Assembly: GCF_009730915.1 (NCBI RefSeq)
Contig: NC_052489.1
Location: 26,715,916-26,779,915, forward strand
DNA length: 64,000 nt
Direction: 5' to 3'
Origin: Dioscorea cayenensis subsp. rotundata
Taxonomy: Eukaryota > Streptophyta > Magnoliopsida > Dioscoreales > Dioscoreaceae
Part shown: positions 45,460 through 58,200 of the stretch, in pieces
Layout: each line of letters starts with the position of its first letter
Position numbering within the stretch: the first letter of the stretch is position 1
Notes under the pieces: generated by a model
Databases searched by the model: none
The model's input: only the letters and a program-made list of their open reading frames with translations
Told to the model about the DNA's origin: nothing
Made by a program: the position numbers and the translations under genes

Positions 45460-48400
45460 TTATTGCTTAAGCTCGGGTGACTTAGCAAAAGGGCATGTTC
45501 CCAAAGTATTCCATAATAGATAATCTCCGGATAAAGCCTGCTTTAAGAAAGCATGTCCTTTACATATTTGAAAAGAATAACCATAGAAAAAATAGAGTTA
45601 AGCGAAAATTTCATCAATGTCATAACCCTACTTATGTCACTGCATGAATACATTGTTTCTGTTTTTGACTAATCATTTGCACTTGATCACTACAATAGTG
45701 CATTTCTTTTGACAATAAAATCATGAAAATCAAGGCAAGATGCGGGCTTAAAGGATAAAAAATAAAAAAAGTAGAGCCTTGCAAAAAAATAATGAGGCTA
45801 ACAAACTAATAATTATAATATACTGCATGTATCAAGTCCATTGATTGTGATTGAAAGAATGGCGATTTTTTGTTTGTGCTACCTGCATTGAGTACTCCAC
45901 TGGAGCTTTAACAGCTGGATAAATGCTTACCTGTATAATCAGAAACTCTCAGGTTATGTACAGAATTGCAATGAAAGGTAATGGATATTAGAGCTGTTCA
46001 TTTCAACTCAAAATATTCAAAGCAGATAAGCTCCCAAACCACCTTCCTTACTCTTTTCCTCATGCTACCCATGAAAAACCCTAATCCTTAGACAATACAT
46101 ATAGGATTGACAATTACATTCTTGACTACAAGTACTAGTCTTGGAATGTCTGCAGCCATGATGCCTCAAAAACAAAGAATATATATATAGACACACACAT
46201 ATATGTATGCCTTACTATCTCAATAAAAATGTTAAATTGAGACAACCACTAGCGCAAATGAGTCAATCTAATTGGGAGAAAGGACTCATAAAACCTTTTT
46301 TTGTGTGTGTGTGGATTTGGCAATATTTGCTTTTAAAACATGAGTCACTTCTGAAGCTAACATAAACTGTACAACTAATACATGAAAATTTTAATAGTTT
46401 AATCAGTTAAATTATCTAACCAAATCATCTAAAGATAAGGATGCACATTCGAAGTCATCAGTGACACACTTACAGATTTTGGATCAATTGACATTCCTGA
46501 TAACGTTCCCCCAACAATCTTGAATGACACCTGCAAATAGCACATAGTAGTATGCTTAATAAGAACAATGTAGACCCAGAATTTCTAAAAGATACCAGAC
46601 CATATAAAATGGAGAAAGATAGGCCATGCAGGAAATTCATATTACACAATATTGAACTTCAATGGAACTAATCAATAAGTCTACAGAAAACAAGCAATCA
46701 CATATCAAATTTAGCACCCCAACTCAAAATTATGCACATATCAAGAATAACTCATGAATTAGCAAACACTATTAACAATAAAAACTTACTTTTGCATAAT
46801 TATACGCTTGCCAACAAAATGGTTCTTCCAAATCCACTGCTTGCAGGTCTTTGTTCATTTTTTCCATTAAGTATTCATCAATGTTGACAATATTGTTTGA
46901 ACCTTCTTGCTCAATATCACTATCTTCTTCAACTGCACTTGGTGCAACTGACCTGGACATTGAAGATACTCTTTGACTTGTCCAAGGAAAAAATCTAATA
47001 GTTCCTGAAAAAATTGCCTCAACACTCTTTCCAGAAATGCCTCGTCCAGCTGTAATTATTTTCCATTCAACAGAATGTTCGGTCATTGACACTGTTCCAG
47101 TTGAAGGGTTCCCATCAAAGGATGAAACCCGCCTCCGAGGAAAAGGCATCGTCACAGTACAAAATTCCATGGACAAAGGAGCCTTGTAACCTTCCATCAA
47201 ACGTAATTTGAACAGAAATGCACCTTCATCTTCTGAGACCATCGATAGCTGATAGAAACCTTTCACCGGAGGATCAAGGCCTGAAAAGGCCTGGTAACGC
47301 ATTAAAGTAAAATTTCCTAGTGGTGGAGAAAACATCATAGCCTGTTTATCTATGCCTTGCTCAGACACTTGGACACAAGGATGGAATGATAAAACTTCAA
47401 CACGAACAGAACTCAGCCCAGTAAGTGGTAGGGACACATCAGGCAACCCTTCCAGTTCTGCTCTGCAATTAACTTGACCTGAAATTGATATTACATCAGG
47501 AATTTCATCCCTGTCATACATTGACGCATAGATTGTCTCATGAATTGTGAACAATACTCTTTGCTTTCCTTTGTATAAATATGGCTTCCATCCAGGTTGT
47601 TTGAGATCAGTAGGTGGCGCATCCAAAGCAGAAAACCCTGTAGTCTTTATAGCTGAGATATTGGAAAAATTGAGGTCAAGGGGTGTCCCTGCAAAGATAT
47701 TTGCAAAATGAACATGAAAATAGCACAATCTGGAAAGAAAAGACAGAAATATGTAATAAGAAGAAAACAACAGAGAACTACCAACCAAAGGGCATGGCAC
47801 TACTTATAAATGTCCGCAAAGCATCTTTATCAATTGGCCTGGTGGTGCTTTTGGGCGTGTCTGATATAATAGCACCTATAGTAGAAGCACCTGATGCAGT
47901 AGAAGCAACAACTGGTGCTGCAACAGGTTTTGCCCTGGCAGCAATACCTGAAATGCCTATGCTGCCAGTCAGAGAATCCAACAATCCTCCCACAGAAGGA
48001 GTTGAACCAGCAACCACCTCTGGCTCTACCGTATCTCCAGTAATTATGTCTCCCACAGCGTGTGCCACCGCAAATGCCCTGTGATGTGACATTCAAGAAG
48101 CATAGGAACATCTCAATCACATTCAAAATGTAAAATTTCAAAAATAATCACAGTTCAGAATGCTTTACTTTGGGATCTAACTAATCTCTAGATGTAAGGC
48201 TAAATTTCAAGAGTTGATATACCATCCCTATTTCCTGCCAGTAATGTGTTAATGCAAGTTTGCAGAGTCAACACAAAATAAGAATCAAGTGGAGTCTATA
48301 ATAAGATGATACAATGCCAAAAAGGAATAAATAATAGTATTTGGCAATATTCAAATTAAGATGAATAACTAGCTTCAAAGTGAGGATCCAAAATCTAGAC

Positions 48401-49337
48401 ACCAGAAAATCACACAGCAACACCTACATTTCTATGTCATTGATTGAACAAGAATACAATACATGCGTGTCATTAACTATTTGCCAAACTTGTTCAAATA
48501 GTTCAATAATTCAACCTAGCAAGCTCAGCACTTTCAGAAAAACAATGTCAATTAATTTACATTCTAACTCTACTCTCTACTAATATATTGAATATTTACA
48601 CAAGATACTCCTGCAGTAAATTGACAGTAATCCAATTCCAGACACATTGCAAGAAACTCACCATACCCTGTTATACATGGAAGGCTAAGCAAAAGAGAAG
48701 ACAAGCTATCTTCCTCTCCATCGGAATCCCCGCACCCGGGTCTCCCACTCTTGCTTTCATATTCTTTGAATTGTCGAGGCTCAACCAAAGGCAGAGCAAG
48801 AATGCAATAACTCCCTTTGACATGCAAAACCAAAGGCCATAACAAAAACTCCTCTTCCTCTTCCTCTTCTTTCAGAACACGAAGACCCACAATGTGCCGA
48901 CTAATCGGATCAACAATCCAAGAATCCGACACACGGGACAACTGAGCAACACGAATACCAAAACCACGCGCCGACCCTTCCCTGCAAGGACGAGAAAAGC
49001 CATTCAACACACCCAATCCATCATCAGCGACTCAAAACATCAGGTGAGACAAATACCTTCTCTTCCTCTCAGCGAAGGCAGAGGCAAGCTCGGGATCGCT
49101 GGGAAGAGAATGAAGAGGGGAGTGCCCGGCGAGCTCACGGTCGCAAGCAACACGCCAACGCTTCTCAACAACAGGGAATCTCCTGGAGAAGAGAAATCGA
49201 GATAGAAAAGCAAAGATCTAAGCTTGAATGGATGGAGAAATTGGATGAGCGGAAGGTGTTCGATGGAATTACCGTGAAAAGACGACGGTGTCTTGAGGGC
49301 TGATGATCCACAGCGCTCTGATGCTGCATCCTGACAT
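45460..49337 (-). CDS. AP5M: AP-5 complex subunit mu
   Basis: AP-5 is a non-clathrin adaptor complex of late endosomes; the mu subunit carries the longin-like N-terminal and mu-homology C-terminal domains. Minus-strand exons: 49337-49273, 49182-49057, 48981-48667, 48078-47786, 47688-46790, 46530-46474, 45930-45883, 45537-45460, GT-AG throughout, giving 626 codons in one frame. It starts MSGCSIRALWIISPQDTVVF, continues RFPVVEKRWRVACD in exon 2, has an acidic run (KEEEEEEEF) in exon 3, an Ala-rich linker in exon 4, and the MHD in the large exon 5 (YDRDEIPDVISISGQVNC, VLSFHPCVQVS, GFYQLSMVSEDEGAFLFKL). The tail SGDYLLWNTLGTCPFA is typical of plant AP5M. Length is near the Arabidopsis protein (about 613). 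Exon 4/5 borders could be off by one base in my count, though the frame closes as given. Confidence 0.92.
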
Positions 49338-50255
49338 CGCTTCTTCGGTTTTCTTCGAGTAATGAATGGGGAGAGCTAAATGGTGAGGAGTTTTTGCATA
49401 AAACCTCCTGTATTTAAAATATTTACAAATTTCATAGAAAATGGTAAATATGTATAGTTTATTTTGAAAATTCATCTAATTATTTATAAAGCCTTTGATA
49501 AAATCTATGAATGGTTTTTTTTTTTTAAAAAAAAACTTGATTTATTTACATATTTTCCTCTACGTGCACTATTAAAATATATTGTAAATTGTATAATTTT
49601 AATGTTTTTCATAATAGAAATTAAATTTTATTTAAATTTTTAATTTATTTTTTGGCAGTATTAACTTTTATTTAAATGTGATGAATATAAATAATGTAAT
49701 GATATAAAACTAACTTAAAATTTTTTTAGATATATATATATATATATATATGTTGATTTAATCACTATAAAAAGTTTTTACTTTAATGAATAAAAGGAGC
49801 AATTTTTTTAGGCGTATATATGTGCAAAAAAATTTTAATTTAATGACTATTCAGAAATTTTCAGTGGTATATATATACATGTTTTTTCGGTTATTTAATA
49901 TTTAATAATCTATTTTAATAGTGAACATAAGGTGGAGGGATAACATGTAAACAAATTTGGTGAATTTCCAATATAGCTCAGAACTTTAAAAAAAAAAAAA
50001 TATTGATGGTAATGGTATCTTAATATAGAATGTTAAAGTTATCAAAACACAACAAAATCTCAACCTCTGCTCAGGGAGACGAAAGAGAAGGATGAAATAC
50101 TAATTCTCATACGGCAAGAGTGATAAACCTACACCTTCAACACGACTCACATTTTAAAGAAAATGTGAGAATATATATATATATATATATATTCTCTTTA
50201 TGAATATAACAGATACAAACAATATTAATTTTATATTAATTTTATATTAGATTGA

Positions 50256-50289
<34 letters not shown>

Positions 50290-50863
50290 GAACAAATACT
50301 TTATGTTGTCTAAAATATATAAACAATTCTCATATTTTGAAAAATCAAATACATCAAAATCAAATCTCAACATTGGTAAGATCAGAAGATACAAAAACAA
50401 TATCCAATTTCAAGACAAAGTAACCAGTGAGTAATGATCTGCTTTACCTCTATTAGAAGCACCTGGATTTTAGCACAGGAACTGAAACAAAAATAATAAT
50501 AATAAACATATTTCAAAGTTTCCGAAAAAAGGTAAGCCAGTAATTGCATACTGACTTTAACATTGCTGGTTCACCTCACATTTCAAGCTCTAAAATACAA
50601 AAATCACTCTAACAAATTAGAATACACAACCTGGAGTCTTGTTATGTGGCAAGCCATCTGCGGTGCCTTCCTATCAGAGATCTTGCACTTGTCTACAAAC
50701 ACCTCCATGTTCACATCATTGAAAGATTATGTCTACCACCAACTGGAGGGTGATCGGTATAAAACAAAATACGAAAAAAACACATGCTGCTTTTTGTCTG
50801 GTGAATTTTTATTCTGAATAGCACGATGATGGGCTTGTAAGATTGGAGAAATGATGAGAATTG
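49338..50863. other. Intergenic, AT-rich
   Basis: Upstream of AP5M and downstream of FBL4. Holds (TA)n runs near 49733-49751 and 50174-50192 and a (CA)n(TA)n near 50257-50290. No gene seen. Confidence 0.6.
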
Positions 50864-53800
50864 CTAGAGCTCCACGCAAAGGAAAGAGAGGACTGCAGCT
50901 GATCGCCGCATAGTTCTATTGCTGACCTTCCACTTCTCTATCTGAACCTTCTTCATGTGATTACAGCTTGAGATGACAGTAGCTACTCCAGCTGATGTTA
51001 TTGATGGGCAATAAACCATCTGGATGGTTTCAAGCTGGGTACATCCCCGGACAAGGTGGGCTAGTCCGGCATCTGTTATTTGAGGACAGTGGGATATCAC
51101 AATGTCCTTCAACACATGACAACCTTCACCCAATGCGGCAAGTGCTATATCACCTAAATTCTGCAAATATGGGAACCATAAGAAAGAGATGCACATTTTT
51201 GAGATACGGAAACCTTTCAATGATTGTAGATTCAAAGATGCAGATGGTGCCGTAAAAATTTGAAACTTGTTAATGAAAAACACGCAACATCGCTGAAGTC
51301 AAGATGCTTTTTCAAGAAAACAATATGAGTCTAAATAATTCTCTCAATTCAAAATCTTAGTTTCTTAATCATACTTCACACCAAACCCGGCTTTTATCTC
51401 ACACTGTTTTCTTTAACATACCAACATGGATCACTATATATAGGCATTATAAGCCCGTTGCTAATTGTTGTGAACATATGTTATTCTCGTTAACCTTGGT
51501 GTCGGCGCCTAACATGGTGATATATTCATTTTCTAGACGCAATAATGTTTGCCACTCCATTCTCTATTTTATACAAGCTGTTTTAGTAAATTAGGAGAGG
51601 GTAAAGTTACCTGAAGAACACTGACATCCAGGGAGATGAGTTCAGGACAACCTCTTGCAATGGCTGTGAGACCAACATCTGTAATTTGATGGCACCCACT
51701 AAGGTTCAAATGTTCAAGAGGACAGCCTTGACCAATGGCAATAAGTGCCCCATCACCAACCCTAGCACAAAGAAACAAGTAATATATGCGTAAATTACAA
51801 GTATAGGTTAAAGAATACTAGATAGCATGATCTTCAAGCATTAGAAATTGGATGCTCCAATAGATTCAGCCACAAAACGTTGGTCATGCCATAGCAATAC
51901 AAATAACTTTTAAGCACACGAATTCACCTGTAAATATCTCATAAGGAAGCATACTAATTTAGTAAAGATATATGTCTAGATCTACATACGCCCATGCGTT
52001 ATCAAATGTTCATGGGCATGCTCAGGTATAATATACTGACTAATCACATTTAACATTGGATCGTCATTTTGCTCAAGTATTGCAAAACCTTTTTATCACA
52101 TATTTTGCAAGTAATCACCAAATATTGACAAATAAGAGCTAAATAATAAAGTAATAAACTCATAAAAGAAACCTTGTGAAGAAAAACAACAGACTTGTTC
52201 ACCTAAACAGCCTTGCCCTGATTACAAGTCAAATTTCACTCATCCTAGTGCATGCAAATATTCAGTGTGATACAATTACACCCCATGATCATCTCCCATG
52301 GAAACTTATGCACACAAAAAGTTGAAGTATTCCTGGAATTCACAAGAGATTAAATAGTTGAACACTAGACCTCTCACGAAGCATATTCTGAAGTTTACTG
52401 GTCCACATTTTCAAAAAGTTGAGACAACCCTGTTTAGCTTGACTCAAGTCAAAACAACATCCTAGGATTTTAAACTAAATCACATGCCAACTAAACAAAG
52501 AAGCAATCACCACTCTGAACTTCAAGCAATTTTCTGGAAACACAACCGTTTAATACAAACATGGCAGTCTCACGCTTACCACCCTAATATTTGCTACAAG
52601 ATAAAAATAGAATCAGAATTTCAATGACATACAAAAGCAAGATAAAAGCTAATACTAAATTTTCATAAAATATATATACTTGATAAATAAATCATATGTT
52701 ATGAGACTCATATGTTATGAATACCATAGAAATAGTGGATGGCTATTGTAGTGGAGCCACTCATATTTTACTATAGCAGCCGTCGATATTATTACCATTC
52801 CACCTACCAATGTATTTTAGACTGTTGGATCGAATTAATCATAATTGTCCATTCATCGCTTGAATGGCTATAAATACCCTCGCATTTGTTGTAAATATTA
52901 TATAGAAGATAAAGGAATAAGAAGAGGTGAAATAGAAGTAAGGGTGTTTGATATTTATCTTTTTTTTTCTTTTATGCTTATCATATGTTATTCATGTTTC
53001 ACTTTAAGATTATCCTATATTATTCATGGAAATCTATATATATGTTTATCTTGAGAATGAATTATTAGGAGTATTTACAATATGTTATCTACACGAATCT
53101 GCTCCTGATCTTGTTCTACACTTTGATTTATCTTTAATTTAGCTTTATATCCAATTTTTGTATTTTTAATCAATATTTTCTTTTAATTATTTATTATGCT
53201 TTTCTAGTGTTTGAATTTAATAGCAAATATTGCAAGAAGAGAATTCGAGGCCCTCTATATTTCTAGGAGCAATTATATCTCATGGAACTTCGATATCAAG
53301 CTCCATTTAAAAACCAGGAACCTAGACAAATCATTGAGGCTGATAATAATGAGCCCAATGATAATAAGGTAAAAGCCTTATGCTATGTTTGGATTGAGGG
53401 CCGGCGAGGGAACGTAAAGTAAAGCGAGGGTTTTGAAGGGTCAGAGTCGGCCCTTCCCTCGTTTGGATTGGTATTTTTAATTTAACGAAGGGAAAAGAAG
53501 GGTTAACTCTGACCCTCCAAAACCCTCCGAAACCCCCCTTTTCCTGGCCCCCCGATTTGGGGTGCCGGGGGAGGGAGAACCTCGTAAAGATTTTAAAATT
53601 TTTAAAAACCTTATTACCCTTAATTTTTTTTAAATTAATTACATAACACCACTTCATAAGTTTTTTCTTTCATTTTTTTCAATCTAATTTTATTTTAATC
53701 AAGTATTCACATGACACCCATCACAATATTTGTTTTTATGTATTTCTTTTTGTTTGCTTATTTTTTTTATCTATTTGTTTATATTGTGTTTTTTATTTCT

Positions 53801-55229
53801 CAATTCATCATTAGAATAATTTATCTTAATAGAATTCTATTCTTAATATAATTCTATTGCTATCCAAATTTTATTCGAAGCACAAATAAAATTTAAATTT
53901 TCTTTGAGTGAGAAAAAAAACTAATAATTATGTAATTCAACATGATTATTATGCTATGAATTAAAATATTAAAATAGGTTTATTAACAATATGATAAAGT
54001 GATCTTGTGATGATCCATATAGAATTGTAGGAGGAATTGGTCTTTAAATCCTAATTAAGTAATTTGGTGTTGTATAATTGAGAGGGAAACTATTCTAAGA
54101 ATAGTTAGAAGCTACTTTGCATCGGCACGACTAATTGTTCATGCGTGGTGCTACATAGGATAACGTGCTATTCAAAAGGTAGGTTTTTCTTTCAACTATA
54201 GATTCTGATGACTAATAATTTGTTTGTATTTAAAAAATTTGATGTTTGGGAAATATATATTTTGGTTTCACTTTTATCTTTGACTTTGTTTTTGTCTTCT
54301 TTATGCAAATATTATATGGTTATATGATAGATAATAGTTTATTTGTGCTTCAAATATCCACATAATTTATTTTCTTTTATAAATTATGTGATTAGACATT
54401 AATGCAATTGTATTTTATTATAAAATATAAAAATCAAAATAATAATTTTAATATTTATTAAAAAAAATCTACTTAAAGTGTGAATTTATTCGAGATATTC
54501 ATAATGCATGTGTTTAAATAGAAATAAGTAATTTTTATTTAATAATAAGGGTATAATTGGTAAATCATATTATTATATATCTTTTCCTTTCTTTTCCCTT
54601 CCGTAACCAAACAAGGTTTATTAGAGAACTCTTCTTTCTTTTCCCTCCATAAAATTTGTCTATCCAAACGAGAGTTGAACCCGTCCTTTCCTTTCCCTCC
54701 CCTTACTTTCCCTTCGACTTTTGAATCCAAACACTATGTTAATAAGCAAGGTTGTCAGACCCGGACCGGCCCAGCCGGTTCAACCGGAAAAACCGGGAAC
54801 TGGCCATGTGGCCGGCCCGGGTATACCCCATTGAACCGGGTATTAAAAAACCCGGTGTTAACTCGGTGACCCGGCCGGATCAATCGAGTCACAATGTTTA
54901 TTTTTTTTTACAATATTTAATAATTTATTATTATTTTCCCATTAGACAATAAATAGAATTACATATATATATATACCATAAACATACCAACAAAAATTAA
55001 CATTTAAAAATAAAATCTATTAATGTGTTATGTAAATACTTTCTAAAAATTTAATTTATTAAGAAAATAAAACAATAAATGAGTGCAATTTTATTATAAA
55101 AATATAAAATTAAAGTATTCTAATTAAATAAAAAATATAAGAAAATTTAAAACAAAATAAAAACTCAATTGAGATATAAGAATTAGTGAATTAAATTTCT
55201 TATCTATTTTAACAAAATCAATAAACAAA

Positions 55230-55272
<43 letters not shown>

Positions 55273-58200
55273 CACCGAGAGAAGTTCGATAATTATATAT
55301 TAATATATTAAATTTGTAAATATTTAAAAAATATAAAAATAAATGACATAACTAGAAAACTCTACTGTATATAAGGTCATTTATCAATTTAAATATCAAA
55401 TTTGAGTAGGTTTTTATATTATAATTATGGGTTTAATATTATATTTGCTCATTATTAATTATTATAATATTTTTATATTTAATTATTGACCCCGGTTTAA
55501 CCCCGGTTCAACCCGGTCGAACCCATTGACCCCTGGGCTTAGCCGGGTCATTGCCCGGGTCGGATCTGACAACCTTGTTAATAAGGCTGATCACCTTGAT
55601 GAGGGCTTGAAAAATGAGCATTTGATCATTGAGGATTCACAGGAATTGTGGTTCTCCCTGATAGAGTTTTGAAAATCTCAAAACGGTCTATTTGCCTAAA
55701 ACATGCAAAGATTAGTCAAATCTCATGTTACAAGATTTTAAGAGCATGCAAGAATATAATTATATTCTTGGAATTATCGCTCGGAATTAAAAACTTGAGA
55801 TTTGAGCGTGCTTTGGGCAAATAGACTATTTAGAGATGTTTAAATCTCTTTTTCAAGGAGAACCACAATTTCTGTGAATTCTCAATGGTCAAATATTCAT
55901 TTTATGGGCCATCAACAAGATGATGCCTTATAAATATTAAAACTTTTGCCTATTATCATTGGGCTAATTATTATCAGTCTCAATGGTTTTGCCCAAGTTC
56001 CTAGCTTTTAAATGGAGCTTGATATCGTGTCTCCATGAAATATAATTGCTCCCAGAAATATGGAGGATCTCGAATTCTCTTCTTGCAATATTTTCCATTA
56101 AATTGAAATACTTGAAAAGTATAATAGACAATTAGAAGAAAATATTAAGTAAAAATATGAATTAAGTTAAATGAAAGTGCAAAACAAGATTAGAAGCAAA
56201 TTCATGCTGAAAACGTATTATAAATATTACTAATAATTCACTCTCAATATAAACATATATATAGACTTCCATGAAAAATATAAGATAATTATAAAGAGAA
56301 ACATGAATAACATGCAATAAGTATAAAGGAAAAGAAAATACGTACCAAACACCCAAGTTTCTATTTCATCTCTTTTTATTCCTCCTCCTATTATATAACA
56401 CTTACAACAAATGAGGGATATTTATAGCCATTCAAGGGATAAATGGACGGTCATGATTTAATTCGATCTAACGGTCAAAAATATTTTGGTAGGTGAAATA
56501 GTAACCATACTGGCGGCTGCTACAGAAAAACGTGGGTGACTACTATAATATAGTGGTTGCTACATTGACACATGGGCGGCTGCTACAGTACAGTGGTTGC
56601 TGCAGTGACACACATGGGCAGCTACAATCAATTGCTAAAGTAAAGTCCACTGCTACCATAGACATCCACTGTTTCTATAGCATTCATAACATATCCTATA
56701 TTATTCATAGAAATCTATATATAAGTTTATATCGTGAATGAATTAGTGGTATTTACAATGTCACTAAATTTTCACAAAATACAAACCTAAGTAAAGAACT
56801 GTATAATCAAACATGGGTAAAATTTTTGCTAAGGTGAAGAAAATCACAAGAAAATGGTATGAACTATAAACTTCTGACTATGAGTCTATGACTATATTAC
56901 TAAATTAAGAATAGGATGAGGTTGGTGATATTTACCTGTCACAATATCGAAGACTCAAGTCTCGAAGGAGTTTGCAATTTTGACCAACAGCAATTACTCC
57001 CTTGTCTCCTATCTGCCCATAGGAAATCATTAGTCAAAGAGCTATTTGACGCTATGCTGGGTTGAGCCATCACATTTGAAAACCAAAACCAAATTGAAAA
57101 ATAGTTGGTCAGAATCATTTAAATGCTACAGTATGAACAAGTCTCTAAACTCCTGAGCAATTGGATAGCGGGCTGTTGTGAAAACCTTGCATACATCCTT
57201 TAGCTAGAAGATATTCCTTAAAAATAATTAAAACAGAGCATCTTTGTTCAACTTAATCCTCCTACATTGCAATTCAAAACAAAAAGAATCAGCAACTGAA
57301 ACCAAGTTAAATTGATGTAAAATAACAATGTGAATTTCAGCATCATTTACATGGAATAAATGTGCTTCACATGCATTCATGTTGTGTTTAAACTAAATTT
57401 TTTAGCTCCAACAACCAGTAGCGCCAGGCATTTCAATTGGACTCAATGTCTAGACATTACAAGTAGAAACGAACTCTAGCTCTGAATTCCAGGACTCACA
57501 GTATCAAATAAAACTAGGACTGTAAAGTTTTCTACCAGATTTCTTCTCTGTTACATTTTTGTTTCTGCATTTGAGTCTGACCGAAGGGTGACATTGTGTT
57601 CCCTACTAACTTTCTAAGGTCCTAAACTAATGGGCATTTAGATTCAGCACAACTACAGGCACGTGCTCTCTTTCCCTTATGTTCTAATTATCTATAAAAA
57701 CTCTACATGTTAAACCTCTTCCATCCCTTGCTCGTTGCTTGCAAATGCTAAAGCTTTGAAAACAAATTGGGGCCGAATTAACTTTAAAATTGTACAATCA
57801 AGAAATTCACATGATAAATAAATAATAGATATCATAACAAATTTTAAAACTTCAAAAAATAAAAAAATATTATGTTTGAGTTGATCAAAGGAACTAAGTA
57901 AAGACATATTTACTTAGTGATAAATTATGTTAGATAATCTCCTTTTTACCTCATAACACCGGCGAACATGGAGCTTCTTCAAATTTCGGCAACCTTGAGC
58001 TACTTCACATAGCGCCTCATCATCTATACTCAAACAGTCAACTAAATGAAGAGCTTGCAGAAGTGTACAGCCTCTGCCAATTTCCAGAAGGGCACTGTTC
58101 CTGATCCTTTGGCAGTATAACAAAGCCAACTCTGAGAGTCTTCTGAAATTTAATATAGAGTTTATCAAAGGAACTTATATAGCTGATTAATATAAGATAT

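Noticed and set aside
47683-48084. 133-codon + strand frame
   Set aside because: Antisense shadow of AP5M exon 4; the minus-strand reading has family motifs and clean splice sites.
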